Notes: generated by a model from the letters alone, not told the origin. A stretch of 35,690 nt of DNA from Syntrophaceae bacterium (GCA_031292235.1 JARLHM010000132.1:1-35690); one strand, 5' to 3'. Positions 8,007 through 15,783 are shown, counted from the first letter of the stretch. Numbers and translations: made by a program.

Positions 8007-8747
8007 ATGGAGCTAAAAGTGGTAGATAAAGTTACCGATGGAATATTGTGGGTAGCCGGCCGAGATAGATTTATGCCGGATTCACACATCTATGTATTAG
8101 GAGATGTTAGTTCCAATGATCTGACCATAATAGATTGTGGAATTGTCGAAATGGGGGACTATAAGCTGGGTGAATTGGAAAATCACGGGATCTCCCTAGA
8201 ACAGGTCAAGAGGATAATAATGACTCATACTCATCTTGACCACATAGGCTGTCTCCGGGAATTCCTGGACAAAGGCCCTCACATTCAGGTCTGGGTCCAT
8301 AAGGATGAGGCGACGTACCTGGAACAAGGTGATGACAGAATTGTCTTTGGCAACAAGATGTTTGAATCAATGATTAGGTCCCAATACTCTATTCCGGCAG
8401 GCTTTTTTCAATTTAAGGTGGATCGCAAACTGGCAGGCGGAGAAATACTGGATCTGGGAGGGCAGCAATTTAAGGTAATCCATGTTCCAGGGCACAGCAT
8501 CGGCAGCATAGGATTGTATGATGAAGCACGGAAAATTTTTATTTCTGGAGACACTATCTACGCTGACGGCGCTATAGGTAGATATGACCTGTTTTCAGCC
8601 GATTCGGACAAATTAAAGGAATCGCTGGAGATTATAGCAGATCTCAAAATAGACACTCTTTTACCGTGTCACAATCGCATCGTAAAAGGTGGCGCTGATC
8701 AAATGATCAAGAATACAGTTCAACATTGGCTCCCCATGTTGAGGTGA
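8007..8747 (+). CDS. MBL-fold metallo-hydrolase
   Basis: 246 residues, soluble, of the metallo-beta-lactamase superfamily with the full glyoxalase II-like metal site: H74-T-H76-L-D78-H79, His163 in HVPGHS, Asp182 in SGDT and His222 in LPCHN. The fold hydrolyses thioesters, lactones, phosphodiesters and other substrates, so the substrate is open. Its place after a hotdog protein and 33 nt from it suggests co-transcription and perhaps thioester hydrolysis. The ribosome site is weak (ttccggtcga before ATG), which would fit translational dependence on the upstream gene. No signal peptide. Confidence 0.85.
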   Translation: MELKVVDKVTDGILWVAGRDRFMPDSHIYVLGDVSSNDLTIIDCGIVEMGDYKLGELENHGISLEQVKRIIMTHTHLDHIGCLREFLDKGPHIQVWVHKDEATYLEQGDDRIVFGNKMFESMIRSQYSIPAGFFQFKVDRKLAGGEILDLGGQQFKVIHVPGHSIGSIGLYDEARKIFISGDTIYADGAIGRYDLFSADSDKLKESLEIIADLKIDTLLPCHNRIVKGGADQMIKNTVQHWLPMLR

Positions 8748-8808
8748 CATCGGGTTTACAAAAACAAGCGCTACTAAATATTGCTTGGAAGGTTAAGGGA
8801 ATTTAAAC

Positions 8809-10734
8809 ATGGGTAAAACTGTTGCTGAAAAGATCATTGGGGCGCACCTCGTCAAAGGTAAAATGGAGGCGGGATCGGAAATAGCTATAAAGATCGATCA
8901 TACTCTTACTCAGGACGCCACTGGAACCATGGTTTATCTGGAATTCATGGCAATGAAGGCCCCACGAGTCAAGACCGAAGTATCCGTAAGCTATGTGGAT
9001 CATAATCTCCTTCAAACAGATTTCAAGAACGCTGATGACCACCGGTTTCTTAGGACAGCGGCGGCGAAATTTGGCGTCATATTTAGCCGTCCGGGCAATG
9101 GTGTGTCCCATCAGGTACATTTGGAGCGCTTTAGCGTTCCGGGGAAAACACTCTTAGGGTCGGACAGCCACACTCCTACAAACGGAGGTATGTGCATGCT
9201 GGCCATAGGCGCCGGGGGGCTTGATATAGCCATGGCCATGGGAGGAGCGCCATTTTACCTCAACATGCCTAGAATTGTGGGTGTCAGGCTTTCAGGTCAT
9301 TTACAGGCATGGGTTTCAGCGAAAGACGTCATCCTGGAGCTTCTGCGTCGTCAATCTGTAAAGGGGGGCGTAGGAAAGATTTACGAGTATTTTGGTCCTG
9401 GGGTAGAGACTCTGTCTGTAACGGACAGGTCTGTAATAGGAAACATGGGGGCCGAATTGGGCGCGACCACTAGCATTTTCCCTTCGGATCAAAGGACCCT
9501 AGAATTTCTTGAAAGCCAGGGTAGGGGCGGTTCCTGGACTGAGATAACGGCTGATCCAGATGCTGGTTACTGCGAAATAATCGAGATTGACCTGTCTGAG
9601 CTTGAACCTATGATCGCGTCTCCGAGTTCTCCTGACAACGTGACGAAAGTCTCTGAAATTGAAGGCATACCAGTCAATCAGGTGATAGTAGGGTCGTCGG
9701 CCAATTCATCGTATCGTGATCTCATGATTACTGCCAAGGCCATGGAAGGCAGGCACTGCCACCCAGATGTAAGTTTTGAAATCAACCCCGGCAGTAACCA
9801 AGCGCTATTGAATGTCACCGCATTTGGAGGACTTACCAATTTAATCAAAGGCGGCGCTCGCATACACCAATCGGGTTGTTTGGGTTGCATCGGCATGGGT
9901 CAGGCCCCGGGCACGGGGAATGTCTCGCTTCGGACCTTTCCTAGAAACTTTCCTGGCCGTAGCGGAAGCTTCCCGGATAGTGTCTATCTATGTTCTCCCG
10001 AGACAGCAGTAGCGTCCGCCATCTTCGGAAAAATTACTGATCCCCGAAAGCTGGGAAAATATCCGGATGTTTCAAATCCCGAGAAGTATGTCGTTAACGA
10101 CGAGAACCTTATTTATCCCCCAGAGTCTGGAGAAGCCATCGAAATACTGATGGGACCAAATATCAAGCCGTTTCCCGAGTTCGGGCCGCTGGAAGACGAT
10201 CTCGAAGGCGTGGTAGTCCTTAAGGTTGAAGATAACATTACCACTGACCATATAATGCCCGCCGGCAGTAAAGTTCTGCCCTTAAGAAGCAATATTCCCG
10301 CAATTAGCGAGTTTGTTTTTAACATTGTCGACCCGGACTTCCCTGCTCGCTCCAAAGCGGCGGGGTCGGTGTTTGTCGTTGGTGGAGAAAACTATGGACA
10401 AGGGTCTTCTCGTGAACACGCTGCAATTGCTCCACGATTTTTAGGGGTAAGGGCTAAACTGGTTAAGAGTTTCGCACGTATACACAAAGCCAATCTGATA
10501 AACTTCGGTATACTGCCTTTAAGATTTGAGAATCCTGCAGATTACAAGCTGATAGAGCCTGGTGACAGGTTAAGAATTGCAGGAATAAGGAAGTCTCTAG
10601 AAGCGGGAGCAACGTTGTTAAATGTTACAGAACTGGGGTCGGGTAGGACAATTCCTGTGAAGCTTGAAATAACGCCGAGAGACCGCAAAATCTTACTAGC
10701 CGGAGGCTTGATAAACCTGGCTGAGTGCTGCTAA
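8809..10734 (+). CDS. aconitate hydratase (short, about 640-residue type) with an altered cluster-ligand motif
   Basis: Interconverts citrate and isocitrate via cis-aconitate. 641 residues, close to the short bacterial aconitase group rather than AcnA (~890) or AcnB (~860). The N-terminal part has SDSHTPTNGG; the swivel domain has ENYGQGSSREHAA. Two cluster cysteines are present (Cys357 and Cys360 in SGCLGCIG). The motif for the first ligand, normally GSCTN, reads GSSANSS, with Ser297 in the cysteine position. Catalytic arginine and serine motifs look intact. This may be a subfamily trait, or the enzyme may act on another 2-hydroxy-acid (isopropylmalate- or homoaconitate-like). RBS aaggg 9 nt upstream. 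A terminator follows at 10788. Confidence 0.88.
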   Translation: MGKTVAEKIIGAHLVKGKMEAGSEIAIKIDHTLTQDATGTMVYLEFMAMKAPRVKTEVSVSYVDHNLLQTDFKNADDHRFLRTAAAKFGVIFSRPGNGVSHQVHLERFSVPGKTLLGSDSHTPTNGGMCMLAIGAGGLDIAMAMGGAPFYLNMPRIVGVRLSGHLQAWVSAKDVILELLRRQSVKGGVGKIYEYFGPGVETLSVTDRSVIGNMGAELGATTSIFPSDQRTLEFLESQGRGGSWTEITADPDAGYCEIIEIDLSELEPMIASPSSPDNVTKVSEIEGIPVNQVIVGSSANSSYRDLMITAKAMEGRHCHPDVSFEINPGSNQALLNVTAFGGLTNLIKGGARIHQSGCLGCIGMGQAPGTGNVSLRTFPRNFPGRSGSFPDSVYLCSPETAVASAIFGKITDPRKLGKYPDVSNPEKYVVNDENLIYPPESGEAIEILMGPNIKPFPEFGPLEDDLEGVVVLKVEDNITTDHIMPAGSKVLPLRSNIPAISEFVFNIVDPDFPARSKAAGSVFVVGGENYGQGSSREHAAIAPRFLGVRAKLVKSFARIHKANLINFGILPLRFENPADYKLIEPGDRLRIAGIRKSLEAGATLLNVTELGSGRTIPVKLEITPRDRKILLAGGLINLAECC

Positions 10735-10784
10735 CACTATTTTGCGATCTAATTTCAAATTGCTACGGATGAATAGCTTGCCCA

Positions 10785-11258
10785 CTAGGGCTGCGACCCG
10801 CTCCGAGTCGGGCCCTTTTGGTTTTGGACCTTCCCGAAAATTTCATCAGGCTCCTGGTCCTTCAAGGGAGCGAGATCCCGCCCGTGATGGGCCCTAAAAC
10901 TTTCGGCTGTTAACTTGGTGAGCAATAGTGGAACTATCCTCCCTGAATCCCAGTGCAACGACAAAATTGGAGTATTGTAAGAATATGCGCCCTGGCCGGC
11001 CTGGACCCATTCCTGGCCAGTCTCCCCTTTGTAGCTCGTCTCAAAGGTTCCATCTTTTCTAAATATAAGTTTTACAACACGGTCCTTCGCCGGAGTTTCC
11101 TGACCTTGAATGATCCGGGCGGTCAGGACCCATGTTCCAACTAACTCGGGATGAATCTCTGATGAAAATTGAGCTCTTTGTTCCTGACAGGAAATCATTA
11201 GAGCCACACAGAAGAAACACAATATATAGATGGCAAAGATACTGAGATTTTTCATCAT
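10785..11258 (-). CDS. small lipocalin-like lipoprotein, unknown function
   Basis: 157 residues from ATG at 11258 (or the adjacent ATG at 11255). The signal MMKNLSIFAIYILCFFC runs to a lipobox-like MISC near residue 24. The mature part resembles small lipocalin-like domains: it opens with ELVGTWVLTARI, has FRKDGTFETSYKG and continues through beta-strands. The family and ligand are not recognised. A longer reading starting with TTG at 11300 would begin inside a terminator hairpin and is rejected. The C-terminal tail (GPTRSGSQP) overlaps the convergent aconitase terminator. It is preceded by the serine-rich protein gene on the same strand, with a strong terminator between. Confidence 0.65.
   Translation of the reverse strand: MMKNLSIFAIYILCFFCVALMISCQEQRAQFSSEIHPELVGTWVLTARIIQGQETPAKDRVVKLIFRKDGTFETSYKGETGQEWVQAGQGAYSYNTPILSLHWDSGRIVPLLLTKLTAESFRAHHGRDLAPLKDQEPDEIFGKVQNQKGPTRSGSQP
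10788..10819 (+). terminator. candidate rho-independent terminator after aconitase
   Basis: GGGC-TG-CGAC (10788-10797) pairs with GTCG-G-GCCC (10807-10815) around a 9-nt loop and is followed by ttttggtttt. It overlaps the 3' end of the convergent lipoprotein gene, so the same bases encode that protein's C-terminus. Confidence 0.5.
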
Positions 11259-11283
11259 TGTAGAAACAAACCTAATAAAAACA

Positions 11284-11318
11284 AAAAAAGCGATCCTCAA
11301 ACAAAAGATCGCTTTTTT
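11284..11318 (-). terminator. rho-independent terminator after the serine-rich protein gene
   Basis: A perfect 12-bp inverted repeat (AAAAAAGCGATC at 11284-11295, GATCGCTTTTTT at 11307-11318) with an 11-nt loop and T-runs on both sides. It lies directly downstream of the gene at 11373-11771 and ahead of the lipoprotein gene on the minus strand. Confidence 0.75.
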
Positions 11319-11372
11319 CCACTAAGCTTTTTAGGTTAAAAAGCTAGAATAAGTTCTTTTCACAAATTGATC

Positions 11373-11771
11373 TTAGAACCAGCCGCTTGAAGAGCTACTC
11401 GCAGGATAGTAACCGCTGCTTGAGGAGCTGGCGGGCCAATAATAGCCACTGCTTGAGCTAGAAGCTGGGGTGCAGCAATATGCTACTGTTCCGCTGCTGC
11501 TTGAGGAGCTGGCGGGCCAATAATTACCACTGCTTGAGCTAGAAGCTGGGGTGCAGCAATATGCTACTGTTCCGCTGCTGCTTGAGGAGCTGGCGGGCCA
11601 ATAATAGCCACTGCTGGATGAACTAGCTGTATAGTTTCCGCTGCTGCTGCTACTGCTGGATGACGCATTGCCCCAGGAAGAATAGGGGGCCCAAGCATAG
11701 AATCCAAAGCCGTATGAAGCAAACAACATAACCATACCTACAACCGCGAGCGTCACTGCAAATCTTCTCAT
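11373..11771 (-). CDS. secreted serine-rich repeat protein with paired cysteines
   Basis: 132 residues, of which 48 are serine. Residues 1-23 or so are a signal peptide (MRRFAVTLAVVGMVMLFASYG). The mature part alternates runs of 5-8 serines with short aromatic or cysteine segments: YYWPA, GTVAYCCTPA, NYWPA, YYPA. A 27-residue unit is tandemly repeated about 2.6 times. The two CCTPAS segments are at 72-77 and 104 backwards to 99. Serine codons are mixed (agc, tcc, tca, agt), so this is not a simple microsatellite. A strong ribosome site (gaggaggt, about 10 nt upstream) and its own terminator suggest an abundant, separately expressed secreted or surface protein. Low-complexity linkers, an adhesive, or a modified peptide precursor are all possible; no family is recognised. 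Confidence 0.8.
   Translation of the reverse strand: MRRFAVTLAVVGMVMLFASYGFGFYAWAPYSSWGNASSSSSSSSGNYTASSSSSGYYWPASSSSSSGTVAYCCTPASSSSSGNYWPASSSSSSGTVAYCCTPASSSSSGYYWPASSSSSGYYPASSSSSGWF
11419..11661 (-). repeat. 81-bp tandem repeat inside the serine-rich gene
   Basis: Units start at 11419, 11500 and 11581. The first two are identical at 79 of 81 positions. The third matches over its first ~35 nt and then diverges, although it still encodes serine runs. The period of 81 bp equals 27 codons, so expansion or contraction keeps the reading frame. Confidence 0.85.
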
Positions 11772-11866
11772 TGAAATCGTTACCTCCTCATTGAACGAGA
11801 ATAAATTCGCTGTTCTCTAATCGAAAACAGTTGCTCCCTTTAATAAATCCAAAAAACGTTTCTCAA

Positions 11867-11895
11867 TCGCTATCACGTTTAATCAATGTTGTCAA
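11867..11895 (-). promoter_or_regulatory. candidate promoter of the serine-rich protein gene
   Basis: Minus strand TTGACA (11895-11890), a perfect -35, then 17 nt and TAGCGA (11872-11867), a weak -10. The leader would be about 90 nt and contains a short GAGAA/TTCTC hairpin just ahead of the ribosome site. Confidence 0.35.
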
Positions 11896-11957
11896 TCTTT
11901 TTCTGGCTTAGCATCCGCGATACCGATCAGGCGTCAGTCAGAGGTCTCAGTCCTCAC

Positions 11958-11985
11958 TTGACTCACACCTTTTCTCTGCTACAAT
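11958..11985 (+). promoter_or_regulatory. sigma70-type promoter of the FGE-TPR-PDZ gene
   Basis: TTGACT (11958-11963), a 16-nt spacer and TACAAT (11980-11985). The expected start is near 11992, about 30 nt before the ATG at 12022, which is preceded by aaggaaa. Confidence 0.6.
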
Positions 11986-12021
11986 TCCCCTGATTGAATT
12001 TTTTGTCAAGGAAATTTTAAT

Positions 12022-14112
12022 ATGATAAATTTAAAAATTAAACTTAATGCTATAAACAGATTAGTTGATATTATAATTGAACAATATCTGCACTCATTTT
12101 ACCTTAAATTTCAGTACTGGCTCAGAAAATATGTTATTATTGGATTGAGATATATTGTAGTTTTAAAAGAGATTTTTTATTCTAGCTTGAATGCGACCAA
12201 CAGCAGGAAATCCGGAAAATTGAGCTTCTCGTCTAAGATCTTCAGCCTAATCTGCGTCTTAATATCATTGTTTCCCGGCGACGTAGGAAGCGAAGTCACT
12301 CAGAGTCTTGAGTCAGATCTGTCGGCTCAGCATTCGAATTCAATATCCCAGCAAATTCGGCAGGCGGGTGAACTTGCTTTGGCCGGCGATACTGTCCGTG
12401 CAACAGAGATATTAAGGCAAGCTTTAAAAGAATGCCAAAGCACGGACGGAGAAAGCCATGATTGCGCCAACTGGCTTCGGTCCTTGCAGGGACTTAATAT
12501 GATGCTGGAAAACCCGAAGAAACTGATTACCTCTAAGAATTCTATTGGTATGAGGTTGGTCAGGATACCAGCAGGGGAGTATATGATGGGGAGCCCTAAA
12601 CAGGAACTGGACTGGCTCCGGCTCACTTTTCGACGGAACTGGCGCGAAGGGCATAAACAATGGTTCCAGGATGAAACCCCGTTGCATCCAATTCGTATAA
12701 CCAAACCGTTTTATATGGGCGCGTATGAAGTGACGGTGAAAGAATTCAGGGATTTTGTAGATGACACGAAATATAAAACCGACGCTGAAAAAGGTGACGG
12801 TGGCATGATTTTCAGCAACAAGGAGAACAGGTGGGTTCCACAGAAAAACATGAAGTGGGATTCCGTTCCATGGAAAATAGCTGACAACCAGCCGGTTGTA
12901 TTTGTTTCCTGGAATGACGCGCAGGCTTTCTGCAAATGGTTGAGCAGAAAAGAGAAACGGCATTACAGGTTACCAACGGAAGCTGAATGGGAAATGGCGT
13001 GTCGAGGAGGAGCCGTGTGGGTCCGATATTCTTGGGGGAACAAGCTCCCCGGTGATAGAGACACAAATTTTGGAGACGGGAACCCAAAGCTCCCAGAAAG
13101 TTTAACCACTGTCAACGACGGTTATGAATATGTAGCGCCAGTTGGGAGTTATCCTCCTAACGGTTTTGGCCTTTACGACATGGATGGCAATGTCATGGAA
13201 TGGGTCCAGGATTATTACGACCGAAATTATTATGAGACATCACCTATCAACGATCCGCAGGGGCCAGCGACTGGATCAGGTAGAGTGAACAAAGGGGGAA
13301 ATTGGTTTGCTAGTCCTGCCGATTGCAGGTGCGCGTTCAGGGGTTTTTCTGGTGAGACGATGAGTTTTTGGAACCTTGGTTTTCGTGTGGTGATGGAAGA
13401 CAATTCTGCTTCAGATATTCTCAAGACAGCGAATAATTCGCCTGACAAAACAAGTCAATCTTACGAGTCTTCATCATCACCCAGCATGCCTCCTAGCGAA
13501 GAAGATGGGGTCAGGCTGTTCCGTCAGGCTATGTTTGCAGCGCAACAGCAGCAGTGGGACAATGCGATAGAAGACCTGGAAAAAGCCCTGAAACTTTATC
13601 AAAAACGTGAAGATCCCAAATGGATAGCGAGGGTAAAGGCCACCCTTGCTGGAATTTACGCTGAACGAAATCGGACGTTTAAAAGTAAGGAGCTTTACAC
13701 TCAGGCTTTATCAGAATTTAGAAAGATGGGCGATACCGTTAACGCGAAAATAATTCTGGCCCGTTTGCAGGAACTGGAAACATCACCCGGCGTAAAAGTG
13801 GTAGAGGTGCAGAAAGGTAGCATTGCTGACCGAATCGGCATAGTCTCTGGTGACGTGTTGGTGGAATACGCAGGCGAGACAGGACTAAGAGTGGCGAGTC
13901 TGAAGAAATTGGTAGAGGAGTACACCCGGACACCGCAAATTACATTAAGTGTGATGAACAATAATGAACTAACGACTACGGTCGTGCCCGGCGGACCGCT
14001 GGGTGTGGCGCTTGAAGATATCAAACGCCCGCCCCGACCTGCCAGGACCCCAGAACAGCAGCAAAATCAGAGGGAAAGGAGAAACCCGAGAGACCGCAGG
14101 AACCGACGATAA
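12022..14112 (+). CDS. exported FGE/SUMF1-domain protein with TPR and PDZ domains
   Basis: 696 residues. Residues 1-60 are an AT-rich, hydrophobic/basic extension (possible helix 33-52). Residues 70-86 (SKIFSLICVLISLFPG) look like a signal or anchor. Next come a short helical repeat (~105-165) and an FGE-sulfatase/SUMF1 domain (~170-460; markers RIPAGEYMMGSP, RLPTEAEWEMACRGG, GFGLYDMDGNVMEWVQD, NLGFRVV). TPR-like helices follow (~495-585), then a PDZ domain (~589-665) and an Arg-rich tail. True formylglycine-generating enzymes have two active cysteines in the GGS...C....C segment; here it reads GGNWFASPADCRC, with Ala at the first site and Cys435 at the second. It is therefore probably a non-FGE member of the family. 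TPR and PDZ suggest binding to another envelope protein. Confidence 0.82.
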   Translation: MINLKIKLNAINRLVDIIIEQYLHSFYLKFQYWLRKYVIIGLRYIVVLKEIFYSSLNATNSRKSGKLSFSSKIFSLICVLISLFPGDVGSEVTQSLESDLSAQHSNSISQQIRQAGELALAGDTVRATEILRQALKECQSTDGESHDCANWLRSLQGLNMMLENPKKLITSKNSIGMRLVRIPAGEYMMGSPKQELDWLRLTFRRNWREGHKQWFQDETPLHPIRITKPFYMGAYEVTVKEFRDFVDDTKYKTDAEKGDGGMIFSNKENRWVPQKNMKWDSVPWKIADNQPVVFVSWNDAQAFCKWLSRKEKRHYRLPTEAEWEMACRGGAVWVRYSWGNKLPGDRDTNFGDGNPKLPESLTTVNDGYEYVAPVGSYPPNGFGLYDMDGNVMEWVQDYYDRNYYETSPINDPQGPATGSGRVNKGGNWFASPADCRCAFRGFSGETMSFWNLGFRVVMEDNSASDILKTANNSPDKTSQSYESSSSPSMPPSEEDGVRLFRQAMFAAQQQQWDNAIEDLEKALKLYQKREDPKWIARVKATLAGIYAERNRTFKSKELYTQALSEFRKMGDTVNAKIILARLQELETSPGVKVVEVQKGSIADRIGIVSGDVLVEYAGETGLRVASLKKLVEEYTRTPQITLSVMNNNELTTTVVPGGPLGVALEDIKRPPRPARTPEQQQNQRERRNPRDRRNRR

Positions 14113-14147
14113 TATTTGAGACCAACATCCGTGTTATCTGATAGGGC

Positions 14148-15596
14148 CTACTTGTGAATTTTCGTAACGATTTTTTCTATTAGTGAACTTGTAGAGACAC
14201 CACTTACGAGTTCCACGAATTGGACTTTGCCTCCCCGTTCGTTTACGATGTCCTCTCCTATTACCTTTTTACCTTTCCAGTCTGCTCCTTTGACCAAAAT
14301 GTCGGGCTTTATTTCTTTTATAAGATTGTACGGGGCGGCTTCATCGAAAGACACTACATGATCCACAAAATTCAAAGCGGATACCAGCTCTAGCCTATCA
14401 TTTTCGGTGACTATGGGTCTTTGAATCCCTTTGATTTTCCGGACGGATTTATCCGAGTTAACGGCTACGATCAAGACATCACCAAACGTTGACGCCTTGC
14501 GTAGAAGTTCCAGGTGTCCAATGTGGAACAGATCAAAACAGCCATTAGTTAACACTATAGACTGGCCCTGTAGTCTGTGGTTCCTGACAACCCTTTCCAC
14601 TTCATCCCGCGAAATGATCTTTCTTCCTTGAGGCCAATTCCTGAGAGAATTGAGCATTTCATCGAGAGTCACCGAGGCCGCTCCGAAACGAGCTACAACG
14701 AGCGAAGCAGCGAGATTAGCGAGTTGGGCTGCTTCTTCTACAGGAAGCCCGCTTGCTACGGCAAGCGCCAGAGTAGCTATCACCGTGTCGCCCGCGCCGG
14801 TAACATCAACTATTTCGACAGGCTTTACGGGAAAATCCTGAACTTTGTTTCTCGTTACCAGAGTAATTCCATCTTTCCCGCGGGTCACGAGTATGCCTTC
14901 AGCCTGAGTCTGTTCAAGCAATATAGCGCCAGCTTTCTCAAGCGTCTGGGTGTTTTTTATTTCAACGCCGGAAGCAAGAGACGCTTCCCTTATATTCGGG
15001 GTTACATAAGTAGCGCCGCGATATCGACCGAAGTCAAGCCCTTTAGGATCGACGAGCGATGGAACGCCTTCAGAGCGGGCAGTCACAAACAGGTTCCTCA
15101 GAATAGTGTCGGAAAGGAAACCCTTGCCGTAATCTGAGACTATTACGGCTTTGACCTGCGGAATCACAGACTTGATATCATCAAGCACATTCTTCTCGAG
15201 TTCCAAAGGCATTAGTCCGGCATATTCCTCATCAATCCTTACTATCTGCTGATTTCTAGCCACCACCCGGGTCTTGATCGTTGTCGGCCGGGACCTTTCG
15301 GATTTTAGCCAGAAAGTGTCCACCCCGATTTCGGCGCAGTGTTTTCTGAACCACTCTCCGGCCGCGTCCGAGCCTACTGTCGCAAACAGGGCCACGGCCC
15401 CTCCCATCGAAACAACATTTCTAACGACGTTACCTGCCCCTCCAAGTCGCCTATGCCTGTCCTTGGCTAACAAAACAGGTACCGGTGATTCGGGGGAAAT
15501 TCTCTCAACTTCACCTACAACATATTCGTCTACCATTACATCCCCAGCGACAAGAATAGACGCCGGTTGCATTTTATTAATCAAAGTTTCGTTCAA
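14148..15596 (-). CDS. hldE: bifunctional heptose 7-phosphate kinase/heptose 1-phosphate adenylyltransferase
   Basis: Makes ADP-heptose for the inner core of LPS. It phosphorylates D-glycero-beta-D-manno-heptose 7-phosphate at O1, then adenylylates the 1-phosphate after GmhB removes the 7-phosphate. 482 residues, normal for the fused form. The ribokinase-type domain (1 to ~315) shows GGAGNVVRN and the catalytic DVTGAGDT loop. The nucleotidyltransferase domain (~340-482) shows TNGCFDLFHIGH and the late KIKGIQRP. The TTG start at 15596 is supported by ggagg 8 nt upstream; the first ATG is eight codons later. The gene is divergent from thiD with mirrored promoters. It implies a heptose-containing LPS. 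Confidence 0.95.
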   Translation of the reverse strand: MNETLINKMQPASILVAGDVMVDEYVVGEVERISPESPVPVLLAKDRHRRLGGAGNVVRNVVSMGGAVALFATVGSDAAGEWFRKHCAEIGVDTFWLKSERSRPTTIKTRVVARNQQIVRIDEEYAGLMPLELEKNVLDDIKSVIPQVKAVIVSDYGKGFLSDTILRNLFVTARSEGVPSLVDPKGLDFGRYRGATYVTPNIREASLASGVEIKNTQTLEKAGAILLEQTQAEGILVTRGKDGITLVTRNKVQDFPVKPVEIVDVTGAGDTVIATLALAVASGLPVEEAAQLANLAASLVVARFGAASVTLDEMLNSLRNWPQGRKIISRDEVERVVRNHRLQGQSIVLTNGCFDLFHIGHLELLRKASTFGDVLIVAVNSDKSVRKIKGIQRPIVTENDRLELVSALNFVDHVVSFDEAAPYNLIKEIKPDILVKGADWKGKKVIGEDIVNERGGKVQFVELVSGVSTSSLIEKIVTKIHK

Positions 15597-15641
15597 TTCA
15601 TCAGCCTCCGCGTATGCCTTTTTGAAGAATAAACGTATCTT

Positions 15642-15670
15642 ACCATAATTGTTTCAACCGAATTTTCCAA
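15642..15670 (-). promoter_or_regulatory. candidate hldE promoter
   Basis: Minus strand TTGGAA (15670-15665), a 17-nt spacer and TATGGT (15647-15642), about 45 nt upstream of the hldE start. Its -35 is one arm of an inverted repeat. Confidence 0.4.
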
Positions 15671-15708
15671 GCTGGAACTGAAATTTGTAGTTGTACCATT
15701 TGGAAAAT
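15662..15708. repeat. 9-bp inverted repeat between hldE and the thiD-thiN gene
   Basis: ATTTTCCAA (15662-15670) and TTGGAAAAT (15700-15708) are exact inverted copies 29 nt apart. Each arm contains the -35 hexamer of one of the two divergent promoters. Confidence 0.6.
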
Positions 15709-15728
15709 AGTCTGGTAGTTGATACAAT
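15700..15728 (+). promoter_or_regulatory. candidate promoter of the thiD-thiN gene
   Basis: TTGGAA (15700-15705), a 17-nt spacer and TACAAT (15723-15728), about 55 nt before the ATG at 15784. I found no TPP riboswitch (no CTGAGA-type core) in the leader. Confidence 0.5.
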
Positions 15729-15783
15729 GTCAAACATCGATTCAGTAAAAATCATCGACAGGCTATAGAGTTCAGGGAATGAA

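Noticed and set aside
11259-11300. TTG start at 11300 for the small lipoprotein
   Set aside because: It lies inside the terminator hairpin of the preceding gene and would add residues before a complete signal peptide that starts at 11258.
11419-11661. CRISPR array or mobile repeat
   Set aside because: The repeats are contiguous, in frame and within a coding sequence, without spacers.
12532-13400. Calling the FGE-domain protein a true formylglycine-generating enzyme
   Set aside because: The first of the two active cysteines is Ala, and the remaining C-R-C pattern is common in non-catalytic or other SUMF1-domain proteins.
14577-15137. 186-residue open frame on the plus strand
   Set aside because: Antisense to hldE, which has all of its motifs; no promoter, ribosome site or recognisable domain.
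15597-15783. TPP riboswitch upstream of the thiD-thiN gene
   Set aside because: The conserved CTGAGA and following elements are not present on either strand.
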